A DNA stretch of 22,799 nucleotides from a virus. Under the pieces are notes generated by a model. It worked only from the letters and a program-made list of their open reading frames with translations. It was not told the DNA's origin and made no database searches. Positions 1-7,383 of the stretch are shown here, one piece after another (the first letter of the stretch is position 1; each line of letters begins with the position of its first letter). The position numbers and the translations under genes were made by a program. The stretch covers positions 1 to 22,799 of the IMG/VR virus record IMGVR_UViG_3300027747_004040. The stretch is one strand, 5' to 3'.

Positions 1-1
1 T

Positions 2-508
2 AGAAGAATTTTGAGGGATGAGGTTAAAGATATAGCAAGAAGAAATTCTTCTATAAATTTCGATGCATTACAATTTAGTATCTTTGGTGCTGTTGCCCCG
101 CCTATAGAAATTCCTCCTGTAGGTATACCATATGCAGGGCAAACATTAAAGGTTACATCTTATGCGCGTCCATCATTCCCAACATTAAAGATAGATTTTA
201 CCGTAGATAACTGGTTTAATAACTATTGGGTAATATACAAGTGGCTTGAAGTGTTTAATGATCCTAAAATAGGTATCTTTAGCCCTCAGGACAAAGAAGT
301 TGAATCTAGAACTGGTGAATATATGACAAATATATCTATATATGGTTTAGACGAATATAATAACAAAACAATTCAATTTGATTATATTAGATCATTTCCA
401 ACTGCCTTACAAGGCATAGAATATAATGATAGGGATGCTGACGAAATGGTATGTAGTTTTAATTTTGCTTACCATCAATTAAAGGTTTCTCTATTACCTG
501 TAAATTAA
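2..508 (+). CDS. Tail-tube-fold structural protein, 5'-truncated by the window edge
   Basis: The reading frame is open from base 2, so the true start lies outside the window; the TTG at 11 is only the first possible start codon inside it and is a poor choice. The visible 169 residues resemble the T4 gp19-type tail tube family. There is a segment around 'FTVDNWFNNYWVIYKWL' (an acidic/aromatic stretch followed by an amphipathic W-L helix), and near the C-terminus a 'SFPTAL..I.Y.....D.....F.FAYH' pattern typical of the last strands of tube proteins. It would assemble into, or cap, the inner tail tube. It sits directly upstream of the sheath gene but is separated from it by a late promoter. Because the better tube candidate follows the sheath (3062-3613), this one may be a second tube paralogue, a terminator or an initiator. 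The family call is from pattern memory only; the exact role is open. Confidence 0.5.
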   Translation, partial: RRILRDEVKDIARRNSSINFDALQFSIFGAVAPPIEIPPVGIPYAGQTLKVTSYARPSFPTLKIDFTVDNWFNNYWVIYKWLEVFNDPKIGIFSPQDKEVESRTGEYMTNISIYGLDEYNNKTIQFDYIRSFPTALQGIEYNDRDADEMVCSFNFAYHQLKVSLLPVN

Positions 509-554
509 TTTGTAGACTTTTTTTATTTTTTTTGAAAAAGTTAAACATAAGTAA

Positions 555-562
555 TATAAATA
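555..562 (+). promoter_or_regulatory. T4-type late promoter TATAAATA for the sheath operon
   Basis: This is an exact match to the T4 late promoter box. Taking the box to span about -13 to -6, transcription should begin near 568, two bases before the ATG at 570 that opens a short ORF, and about 43 bases before the sheath start. No -35 element is needed for this promoter class, which is read by a gp55-type sigma with the sliding clamp. The position in an intergenic gap before a highly expressed virion gene supports it. Confidence 0.65.
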
Positions 563-569
563 TTAACGT

Positions 570-605
570 ATGAGTAACAATTCCCTTGCAGGAGATAATA
601 ACTAA
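570..605 (+). CDS. Putative 11-codon leader ORF upstream of the sheath gene
   Basis: ATG at 570 is followed by ten sense codons and TAA at 603-605, giving MSNNSLAGDNN. The stop is 5 nt before the sheath ATG at 611. The ATG lies 7 nt after the late promoter box, the same geometry by which several other genes here start, so ribosomes could enter at the 5' end of the transcript and then re-initiate on the sheath gene. Its reading frame covers the GGAG at 591-594 that would otherwise serve the sheath gene. It could be chance: a short ORF in AT-rich DNA is not rare. The spacing and the position make it worth recording as a possible translational-coupling device. Confidence 0.3.
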   Translation: MSNNSLAGDNN

Positions 606-610
606 AATAT

Positions 611-3037
611 ATGGCAAGAACAATTCAAAGCCCAGGAGTTGAAATTCGTGAGGTTGATCTTTCCTTAAGACCAGTAATCACACAAGGTACTAGCGTTTTT
701 GTCGCTGGTTTCTCCAATCAAGGCCCTATCGACGAAGTTTTACAGCCAGCAAGTATTAGTGAGTTTGAACAAATCTACGGTACACCGACAAATGCTGCTG
801 AGAGATATTTTTATCATACAGTAAAAGCTTCCCTACAAGCCCCGGTTCAATTAAAAGTTACAAGACTACCCTATGGTGAAGCTAAGGGCGAAGGGTTTAA
901 TGCATGGAGATATAGTGCATTAGTTTATCCTGTTATCTCTCTGACAACCGACAAAGTAGGCTTATCTTCCGTAGAATTAAGAAGTCTTAGCGGTTCTAAT
1001 GCATATTATCTAAAATCGCCAACACATCTTGAACTTACTTTAGAACAATATCAAAATTTAATTAACAATAATATCTCTTGGGAAAATTTCGCTGGAGGTT
1101 ATTTTGATTCTCCTAGTAGTATCTCTTATGAGACAATTGGTAATGCAGGTTTAGTTATTCTAAACAAATCTCAAGTTTCGAATAATAATAAATTCGAAGG
1201 CTATTATGTTGCTATTACTGATAATGCAAATGTAAATCCTGCCACACCTTTTGACGGTATTAACGGTATTAAGTCGATTGGAGCTAATTTACCTTCAATA
1301 AACAGCTTTATAAGCGTACCTACAACAAGACTTAATTTTCCATTGACGGCAACTAAGTTTGGCGATGGTAGTAGTATTAGTGAAATCATGGAAAATGCTG
1401 CTACATTTGATATTTCTCCAGCCTCGTTCAGTGATACACTTACAATTGGTGTATTTAAATTGAGACAGAGTGTATTTTCTCCTGATGTTATTTCGCTGGA
1501 TTATGTTTTAGCTGAAAAATATATTGGCTCTTTAGATTACTATAGGCAAATTGCTGATCCAAATGGCGGCCCTGCAACAGCCTTCTATATTGGTAATGTA
1601 ACAGAAAGATCACCCAATATCAAGGTCTTGGTAAATCCATGGATTTCTAATCAAGGTAGAAATACCTGGCTTGGTAATGATGGCAACCCCACAAAGACAG
1701 TAAGGGTCACTAACAAACAAGGGGCTATTCCGTTAGCATTACCTGGTTATACCGAAACTGCTAAAAGTTATATAACCCGTATTGGTGCTGCTTCTGCTAT
1801 CAATGGTACAAACTTATCCGACCTATTAACCACCACAATGGAAGGCAATAAGTTGTTCCCATTAGGCGTTTATACTGATACAGTAGTTTCTAATAAAAAT
1901 ATCGGTAATCTACCACAGAAGCTTGAAAGAGCTTTCGAGCTTGTTGAAAATCCTGACCTATACAATATTAATCTAGTACCCGAAGCCGGTCTAGGTACTA
2001 TATTTGTAAGCGTAGCAGAGCAAGCATTTAACAACAATTTGCCTGTTTCGGCTTGCGGACCTTACCATGAAAATACACCGGTAAATAGTCTTAGCGGATT
2101 GTTCATTACTAATAATGAGCTCTTGGGTGAAGAAGGATCGAGAATCAGATCTAATTATAATGCAGTTGCAAGTATAATGGTAAATGCTGCACAGAATCAA
2201 AGAAAAGATTTCCTTGTAATCCTGGACGCCTTGAGACATATATTTGTTCAAGGCGAAAACCACAAGGTTTTAAGCAACAAGAAGATTTATAGCCCTAATG
2301 CTGGTGTTGGAGTCGATCCTAAAGCTTCAGACTACACTCCCACGAGCTTTAGTCAGCATATCTACTGGCCATTAAGACATCAATTTAGCTTAATTGATTC
2401 TAGCTACGCTTGCAGCTACGCTACTGTTGCTCAAGTATTAGACCCATCATCTAATCGTCAAGTCTGGGTACCTTTCTCTGGGTTTGCAGCAGCCGCTATG
2501 GGTAATACTGATGCTAACTTCCAGCCCTGGTTTGCGCCTGCTGGATTTACAAGAGGCGTTCTATTAGGAGTAAATGATTTAGGTATGTATCCTAAGCAAA
2601 AACAACGTGATCAACTGTACAAGATAGGCCTGAACCCTGTGCCGTTCTTCCCCGTTGAAGGGTTTGTAATCTTTGGTCAGAAGACCTTGCTTAAGAAGCC
2701 AAGTGCATTTGATCGTATTAACGTACGTAGATTGTTCTTAGATCTAGAAGTTGCAACTAGAGATACCGTTAAATATTTCGTATTCGAACCAAATACACTA
2801 TTTACAAGAACACAAGTTGTAAATACACTTACACCTATATTTGATAATGCTAAGAATACAGAGGGATTATATGATTATCTAATCATTTGCGATGAGCGTA
2901 ATAATACACCCGATGTAATAGATCAAAATGAATTGAAGGTCGATATTTATCTTAAGCCAGTACGCGCTGCAGAGTTTATCTTAGTAAGCTTCTATGCAAC
3001 TCGTACCGGTCAAAACTTCCAGGAGTTACTAGCGTAA
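611..3037 (+). CDS. 18: Tail sheath protein (T4 gp18 family)
   Basis: This is the contractile sheath subunit, which polymerises around the tail tube and contracts to drive it through the host envelope. The N-terminus 'SPGVEIREVDLS' is the characteristic sheath opening (linker strand and first fold), followed by 'VFVAGFSNQGPIDEV' and an 'F...YG.P......FY..K' segment. The C-terminal domain (about residues 690-808) has the conserved pattern of the family, including 'INVRRLFLDLE', a D-rich strand segment and the 'AEFILVSFYATRTG' end strand used to link neighbouring subunits. At 808 aa it is longer than T4 gp18 (659 aa), so the middle domains exposed on the outside are probably enlarged. The start is fixed by the family N-terminus. 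The nearest Shine-Dalgarno-like GGAG (591-594) is 16 nt away, unusually far. Transcription probably starts from TATAAATA at 555. Confidence 0.93.
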   Translation: MARTIQSPGVEIREVDLSLRPVITQGTSVFVAGFSNQGPIDEVLQPASISEFEQIYGTPTNAAERYFYHTVKASLQAPVQLKVTRLPYGEAKGEGFNAWRYSALVYPVISLTTDKVGLSSVELRSLSGSNAYYLKSPTHLELTLEQYQNLINNNISWENFAGGYFDSPSSISYETIGNAGLVILNKSQVSNNNKFEGYYVAITDNANVNPATPFDGINGIKSIGANLPSINSFISVPTTRLNFPLTATKFGDGSSISEIMENAATFDISPASFSDTLTIGVFKLRQSVFSPDVISLDYVLAEKYIGSLDYYRQIADPNGGPATAFYIGNVTERSPNIKVLVNPWISNQGRNTWLGNDGNPTKTVRVTNKQGAIPLALPGYTETAKSYITRIGAASAINGTNLSDLLTTTMEGNKLFPLGVYTDTVVSNKNIGNLPQKLERAFELVENPDLYNINLVPEAGLGTIFVSVAEQAFNNNLPVSACGPYHENTPVNSLSGLFITNNELLGEEGSRIRSNYNAVASIMVNAAQNQRKDFLVILDALRHIFVQGENHKVLSNKKIYSPNAGVGVDPKASDYTPTSFSQHIYWPLRHQFSLIDSSYACSYATVAQVLDPSSNRQVWVPFSGFAAAAMGNTDANFQPWFAPAGFTRGVLLGVNDLGMYPKQKQRDQLYKIGLNPVPFFPVEGFVIFGQKTLLKKPSAFDRINVRRLFLDLEVATRDTVKYFVFEPNTLFTRTQVVNTLTPIFDNAKNTEGLYDYLIICDERNNTPDVIDQNELKVDIYLKPVRAAEFILVSFYATRTGQNFQELLA

Positions 3038-3048
3038 CAATAAAGGAG

Positions 3049-3056
3049 AATAAATA
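3049..3056 (+). promoter_or_regulatory. Possible variant late promoter AATAAATA before the tail tube gene
   Basis: This has one mismatch to TATAAATA (A in the first position). The box ends 5 nt before the ATG at 3062, and adding 13 from its first base places the start of transcription exactly on the ATG. It overlaps the region just after AAGGAG (3043-3048), which lies 13 nt from the ATG and so is too distant to be an ideal ribosome binding site. AT-richness makes single-mismatch boxes common, so this is a weak call on its own. Confidence 0.35.
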
Positions 3057-3061
3057 ATTTT

Positions 3062-3613
3062 ATGGCAGACGTAAAACAACTTATTGCAGATTTTTACAGA
3101 GTAGCTTCCGCTAGAGACTTCCAGCGTGATATTCAATTTCGTGTATTGAGTATTACCCCTGGCGGTACAACAGTAACATTTGATGAAAATGATCTAGTAT
3201 ATGCAAAGGCTGCGTCGCTACCCGCGCGCTCTATTACAGCAGTAAATGCAAAATATATGGGATTAAATTTTAATCTACCAGGTGTTGCTACATATCCCGG
3301 TAGTGAAGGTTATATACTTAATTTCTATAATGATGCTAAGAATAATCTTCGCCAGAAATTTGAAGATTGGACACGTGATACCTTTAATGATGCTAACAGC
3401 ACTGGTAATTACTTCACCCCAACACAATCGAGTACAATTGACTTAGTACAGCTCGATACACAAATGAACAGGGTTGCGCAATATCAACTTGTTGGTGTTA
3501 GTATTCGCAATGTCGGTGCAATCGAATATCCAATAGGCGATGGTACAGGGCAGATTGTCAATTTCCCAGTAACTCTTGCTTATCATTACTTTACTCGTAA
3601 GCAAGTTTCTTAA
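3062..3613 (+). CDS. 19: Tail tube protein (T4 gp19-like)
   Basis: This is the probable major inner-tube subunit. The 183-aa length is close to T4 gp19 (163 aa), and the gene follows the sheath gene directly, which is the standard order. Visible features are an N-terminal segment 'ADFYRVASARDFQRDIQFRVLSI' of the type in which tube proteins present their first helix and strand, and a C-terminal run with 'YQLVGVSIRNVGAIEYPIGD', a short turn and 'FPVTLAYHYFTR', matching the closing strands that make the inter-ring contacts. The AAGGAG at 3043-3048 is 13 nt from ATG; no nearer Shine-Dalgarno is present. It may be expressed by read-through from the sheath promoter, from the AATAAATA box at 3049, or both. 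Confidence 0.72.
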   Translation: MADVKQLIADFYRVASARDFQRDIQFRVLSITPGGTTVTFDENDLVYAKAASLPARSITAVNAKYMGLNFNLPGVATYPGSEGYILNFYNDAKNNLRQKFEDWTRDTFNDANSTGNYFTPTQSSTIDLVQLDTQMNRVAQYQLVGVSIRNVGAIEYPIGDGTGQIVNFPVTLAYHYFTRKQVS

Positions 3614-3630
3614 TAGAAAATTAAATTTGC

Positions 3631-3638
3631 CATAAATA
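3631..3638 (+). promoter_or_regulatory. Possible variant late promoter CATAAATA before the gp54-like gene
   Basis: This has one mismatch to TATAAATA in the first position. Five bases separate it from the ATG at 3644, so the predicted transcription start is on the ATG itself. There is no Shine-Dalgarno sequence upstream of this gene (bases 3614-3643 contain no GGAG or AGGA), so a leaderless message would explain how it is started. Confidence 0.42.
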
Positions 3639-3643
3639 TTTGA

Positions 3644-4582
3644 ATGGCATTATCTAATCCAATTACCGACGCTTTTCAGGGCTTAGCATCTAATACAGTT
3701 GGTATTGGTAGAGGAATAAACCCCTTAAGTCAGCCACAAATTACAGACATTCTCGGGTTTAATATACCTGGCGTCCCATTAATCAGTACAAGAGATTATT
3801 TCCTTCTTCAACTTCAAAGCTGGCTTACGGCTATACCGTTACAAACACAATGGATTGCAGTTATAGACAGTTTTCCATATTGCTTAAGAACTGAAATACT
3901 TCAAAATATGGAACGTTCTGATGGCGGTAAAAAAAGCTATGATATAGATCGAGCTAAAGCAATTTTAACTAGCTATCCATTTCAAAAAGTAATAGGTTGT
4001 GTATTTGCACAAGGGGCTTTCGTACCTGGCGAGCAGCTAACAGTTAGAGACACTGCTTTAGATAATAACAGAGGATTTATACCTGGAATAGTTGCTGAAA
4101 AAAGAGTGGGATATAGCGGGTCACCTTTGAGATTAGATTTCTTAGAAACCAATACAAGTATAGTTGATTTTATCTTCAGGCCCTGGGTAATGTTAGCTAG
4201 TCATTATGGGTTAGTCGCTAGACCAAATGATATGCCAGGCAGCAAAGATTTTTATAACGTTAAGTCAAACATAACACTTCTTTGCTATACAAGAAGCTAT
4301 CAAAACGTAAGTCAAATTCCGCGAAAAGTTTTTACTTTTTATAATGTCGTCCCCACTTTAATCAATAATTTTACATTAGACTATAAAGAAGAACCTCAAC
4401 AAGCAACTGCCTATAGCGTTAATTTTACTTATACAAACTATACTATTCAAAATAGTATGTATTTCCCTATTGCGGATATCATTAAGACAGTTTCTAATGC
4501 AGCGAATGGCAGCTATTCGCCTGTTGTTTCGCCGCTACAGAATTCATCTAATTCCCCCGTCAATGTAGGTGGCTTTTTCTAA
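3644..4582 (+). CDS. Tube-fold baseplate protein, gp54-like tail tube initiator candidate
   Basis: The protein has 312 aa, near T4 gp54 (320 aa). After about 45 residues rich in G, P and N come 'FLLQLQSWLTAIPLQTQWIAVIDSFP', a strand-helix unit, then a central domain containing 'VDFIFRPWVMLASHYGLVAR' (the 'RPW...GL' element I associate with gp48/gp54-type tube proteins), a strand with 'NITLLCYTRS' and 'RKVFTFYNVVP', and a final 'VNFTYTNY' strand like the end of tube proteins. The last 35 residues are N/S/P-rich and probably flexible. The role would be to join the baseplate to the first tube ring and nucleate tube growth. The choice between gp54-like and another tube-superfamily member cannot be settled by reading. 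Confidence 0.52.
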   Translation: MALSNPITDAFQGLASNTVGIGRGINPLSQPQITDILGFNIPGVPLISTRDYFLLQLQSWLTAIPLQTQWIAVIDSFPYCLRTEILQNMERSDGGKKSYDIDRAKAILTSYPFQKVIGCVFAQGAFVPGEQLTVRDTALDNNRGFIPGIVAEKRVGYSGSPLRLDFLETNTSIVDFIFRPWVMLASHYGLVARPNDMPGSKDFYNVKSNITLLCYTRSYQNVSQIPRKVFTFYNVVPTLINNFTLDYKEEPQQATAYSVNFTYTNYTIQNSMYFPIADIIKTVSNAANGSYSPVVSPLQNSSNSPVNVGGFF

Positions 4583-4601
4583 ATTTTTTGTTTAATAATA
4601 T

Positions 4602-5429
4602 ATGGAATTTTACCTAAATTGTTGGGTACCATCGTTAAGCGGTTTTTTTAAATTAAAAGAATTAAAAAACTCTCAACTATCTATTTTATCTAAATATATT
4701 TTAAATGAAGATCATGAAGGCACTAATATGTGCTTTAATGAAATTATTAATAAAAATTTTCTAGAGATAAACCCTAATTTAAATGTTAACCGTTTTGATA
4801 AGTGGTTTATTTTAAGTTTTTTAAGAGCTACAAATATTTCTCCAATACTCTACTTACAAACTGCTAATACAGCTAACGTTCCTTGTAATATAGAGCTGTC
4901 TCTCTATGAAACGCTTACAAGATTATCAGAAATTTCACCTGTTAGTGCTATCGATGTCAAACTAGAAAATATTAATATAATACTCTATCCTAGCGAGAGT
5001 TTATATACAGTTGAACCTGTTGTAGATTCTGTTAAAGAACTAAAACATCTTAAAAATAATATTACTAATAGAGATGAAATTTACAAGCTTTTAGGAAGAA
5101 GAGAAAATTTGAGAAATTATTTAGCGCAGCAAATGTTATATTTTGATAGTCTTAGCAATGACTTGATAATAAAAAATGAAAACCCTGCTCTCAAGCTTAC
5201 GAATATACCTGTAAGAGTTTTTGATAATACTTTATTCTTTTTTTTAAGATCTATCTATCTACCCTATTGCAAAGGTGTTTACGAAAAACTTTTCAGTCTT
5301 AAAAAATTAATGAATTTGAGCCTAGATGAGTATTATCAACTTACCCCGTCAGAATGCGATATTTTAATAAGCCTTTATAAGCAGGATGAATCGTCTAAAA
5401 CGCAGCATAGTTACAGTCTTCAACAATAA
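4602..5429 (+). CDS. Candidate baseplate assembly factor (gp26/gp51-like)
   Basis: The protein has 275 aa with no signal peptide and no membrane span. Residues about 15-85 have the order seen in the T4 gp26/gp51 assembly proteins: a short strand 'GFFKLKELKNSQLSILSKYIL', a helical C/N-containing stretch, then 'NRFDKWFILSFLRATNISP', where an acidic residue precedes a hydrophobic helix ending in an R-x-x-x-x-S/P element. The C-terminal half is helical and ends in a polar tail. Such proteins act as catalysts or chaperones during hub assembly and may not stay in the virion. The gene lies between tube-type genes and the hub operon, as expected. There is no Shine-Dalgarno and only a poor promoter-like sequence (GTTTAATA at 4590-4597), so it may depend on read-through. 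The assignment is moderate to weak. Confidence 0.4.
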   Translation: MEFYLNCWVPSLSGFFKLKELKNSQLSILSKYILNEDHEGTNMCFNEIINKNFLEINPNLNVNRFDKWFILSFLRATNISPILYLQTANTANVPCNIELSLYETLTRLSEISPVSAIDVKLENINIILYPSESLYTVEPVVDSVKELKHLKNNITNRDEIYKLLGRRENLRNYLAQQMLYFDSLSNDLIIKNENPALKLTNIPVRVFDNTLFFFLRSIYLPYCKGVYEKLFSLKKLMNLSLDEYYQLTPSECDILISLYKQDESSKTQHSYSLQQ

Positions 5430-5436
5430 ATTTGTC

Positions 5437-5444
5437 TATAAATA
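5437..5444 (+). promoter_or_regulatory. T4-type late promoter TATAAATA for the hub operon
   Basis: This is an exact box in a 19-nt gap, followed by ATAT and then the ATG at 5449. The expected transcription start is 5449-5450, that is, at the start codon. No Shine-Dalgarno is present. It would drive the five coupled genes from 5449 to 11618. Confidence 0.7.
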
Positions 5445-5448
5445 ATAT

Positions 5449-7383
5449 ATGGATAATACAGACAATGCAGTTGAGTCAGAACAAAATATAAAAAGTTCTG
5501 ATAATGTTACTCTATTAAACAACAAGGAAGCTGAATTTTCTGTGCCTAGCTCTACTGATGAAAATATTTACTATACGTTAGCGTCATTAGAAGCTGATAG
5601 TCTCAATCGAAAAGTTTTAAGAGATAAAGAACTATACGGCGATTTAGATAAAGCTGATGAAAAAGCTAAGACTCTTTTAGAGCAGGACATGGTATTTGAT
5701 ATTCCTGAAATCAAGCCTGATGAAGCCTCGTTAAATATTAGCGACACTAAAAAAGAAGATGCTTTCGCGCAGGAGCAACCTGCAAATATTGAGAGTGACA
5801 AGAGTAAAAAATCTCAAAACACTGATTCACCTGTTAAAAGCGAAAATAATCAACTTGGTTCCGCAAAAACTAAGCCCGTTGAACCATCTCAGCCTACAAT
5901 AGCATCTAAAGCAAAGCAGGAAGCAGATGAAATAAGACGTAACGCACAAATTCAAATAGAAAAAATGAAATCTGAGGTCTCGCAATCTGTAGAGCCTCCT
6001 CCAAATATATATGATGCTCCTAAGCCAAGACAGCAGTCGTCTCAAAGTACAGTTAATAATAAGAATAAAGAAAGCAAAGAAGAGGAAGGATCTACTTTAA
6101 AGAAATTTGAGGTACCACAATGGGCCGAAAACATTTCAAGAAAAATGCCTGTGCAACCAGAAGCTTTAAATGAAGACAGTTTGGCTGTAAGTAGGGAAGC
6201 TAGAGATATTAACCTGACTCAACCTGATAAATCATCCTCTTTAGAACCTAAGAAAAAACCGGGTCAGTCACAAGCACCTGTAAAATTATCAGAAACATTA
6301 CAATCTAAGACTGGTGATCAGCAGCCTGTTTTAGAAAGCTCTTCAACAAAAAATATTAAAAGTGACATCAATAAGACAGAAGAAATTACGGTGACAGATG
6401 GAAAAGACAAAATAGAAAAAAAACAACCTAAAGAAGAGGTTAAACCGGAAAAGCCAGTATTGAATGTACAAGACATTCAGCAAGCTAGTACACCGCAACA
6501 AAATACTCAAAGTAACAACTCGGTTGATTCACTTAAAAAGTTTTTAAATTTTTTGACACCGTCACAGCAAACAGAAGCAGCTGAAGTATTGAGTGAAAAT
6601 AAACCACAACAGACACAAGATAATGATATGCCACAACAGCAGCAACCTAATATAGATAATAACATAGAACAACCTACAGTTGTAGCTGGTCCAGAACCTG
6701 AAAATAAACCTAATATTCTTGATGAACCTTTTCAAAATAAAAGACCTATAGACAATCCGCAAATTGCTGGTCAAGTTATGTCTATAATAAATTCAATCAA
6801 CAATAATACTATAAACCCTAACTTAGATCTTTTCAATTTCAAATCTTATGTTAACAAAGGTATTAAGGAAAGAGGATTGCTAAATCAAATGCCTCAAGTT
6901 AATAATATGGAAAATCTACTTAAACAGATACCATTTCTACAGCCTCCTTTAGCAGGTAATAATGAACCTCAACAAAATAGACCTCAAGGACAGATGCCTT
7001 TTCTTGATTTTAACTCCTTTGTACCTAAGGTTGAAGAGAAGAAGCAATCTACACCAATCACTAATAATAATGACAAACTATTAACAGATATGAATATAAA
7101 CTTAAATAAAATTTCGGCCACCATACAGCAATCTCAGCAGAATTTAATAAATTCATTAAATAATTTAAGCAATATTGCTAATCAAATCTTGAAAACAATA
7201 CCTTCTATTTCTATATCGCAGGATAATAGCTCTGTAGCCTCCGGGGGAAATCAAAAAAATTCTGGAAGATTTTCACCCACAGAAAACTTAAATTTAATTG
7301 GTAATTATAGAGACGATTTAGGTTTAACACCTAGAAATTATACTACTAACACCATATTTCCAGGGAATAATAGTATAGTATGA
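5449..7383 (+). CDS. Long intrinsically disordered tail-operon protein, function unknown
   Basis: This 644-aa protein is mostly low complexity. Residues 1-330 are rich in K, E, D, S, P and Q with a short helical patch (about 150-180, containing 'EADEIRRNAQIQIEKMKSEV'). Residues 330-540 are rich in Q, N and P, including the Q run near 'MPQQQQPNID'. Residues about 545-590 form a probable amphipathic coiled coil ('LNKISATIQQSQQNLINSL'). The last 50 residues look flexible. There are no cysteines, transmembrane segments or catalytic motifs. It heads the hub operon and overlaps the next gene by ATGA. By position it could fill the slot of a tape-measure or scaffold protein, and the length is similar to T4 gp29 (590 aa), but tape measures are normally continuous helix, so this is not supported by composition. 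I do not recognise the family. Confidence 0.85.
   Translation: MDNTDNAVESEQNIKSSDNVTLLNNKEAEFSVPSSTDENIYYTLASLEADSLNRKVLRDKELYGDLDKADEKAKTLLEQDMVFDIPEIKPDEASLNISDTKKEDAFAQEQPANIESDKSKKSQNTDSPVKSENNQLGSAKTKPVEPSQPTIASKAKQEADEIRRNAQIQIEKMKSEVSQSVEPPPNIYDAPKPRQQSSQSTVNNKNKESKEEEGSTLKKFEVPQWAENISRKMPVQPEALNEDSLAVSREARDINLTQPDKSSSLEPKKKPGQSQAPVKLSETLQSKTGDQQPVLESSSTKNIKSDINKTEEITVTDGKDKIEKKQPKEEVKPEKPVLNVQDIQQASTPQQNTQSNNSVDSLKKFLNFLTPSQQTEAAEVLSENKPQQTQDNDMPQQQQPNIDNNIEQPTVVAGPEPENKPNILDEPFQNKRPIDNPQIAGQVMSIINSINNNTINPNLDLFNFKSYVNKGIKERGLLNQMPQVNNMENLLKQIPFLQPPLAGNNEPQQNRPQGQMPFLDFNSFVPKVEEKKQSTPITNNNDKLLTDMNINLNKISATIQQSQQNLINSLNNLSNIANQILKTIPSISISQDNSSVASGGNQKNSGRFSPTENLNLIGNYRDDLGLTPRNYTTNTIFPGNNSIV

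Larger units (their letters stand above)
509..610 (+). other. 102-nt intergenic leader upstream of the sheath gene
   Basis: This gap holds, in order, a T-rich stretch with a weak A/T-only hairpin (ACTTTTT at 516-522 can pair with AAAAAGT at 535-541), an exact TATAAATA at 555-562, a complete 11-codon ORF at 570-605 and a GGAG at 591-594. The hairpin is too weak, and its T run lies inside the stem, to be called a terminator with any confidence. Confidence 0.5.

Noticed and set aside
11-13. TTG as the start codon of the first gene
   Set aside because: The same frame is open back to base 2 and there is no Shine-Dalgarno, so the gene most likely begins outside the window.
516-541. Possible intrinsic terminator after the first gene
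   Set aside because: The stem is almost all A-T pairs with a 12-nt loop and no separate T tract after it; too weak to call.
1991-2263. - strand frame of 90 codons in the sheath gene, and similar antisense frames at 1204-1389, 5571-5801, 5827-6045, 6562-6774, 7757-7969, 8142-8342, 9475-9657, 10503-10688, 12965-13255, 16793-16993 and 20359-20574
   Set aside because: All lie inside confidently coding + strand genes, have no promoter or ribosome binding site, and their translations look like shadow frames.
4590-4597. GTTTAATA as a late promoter for the gp26/gp51-like gene
   Set aside because: Only 5 of 8 bases match TATAAATA; expression by read-through is simpler.
6416-6423. Run of eight A residues as a slippage or frameshift site in the disordered protein gene
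   Set aside because: The frame continues normally on both sides for hundreds of codons, and no alternative frame after the run has a useful length.
6598-6680. CAACAG/CAGCAA-rich tract as a DNA tandem repeat
   Set aside because: It is better explained as codons for a Q/N-rich disordered segment; no regular repeat unit is kept.
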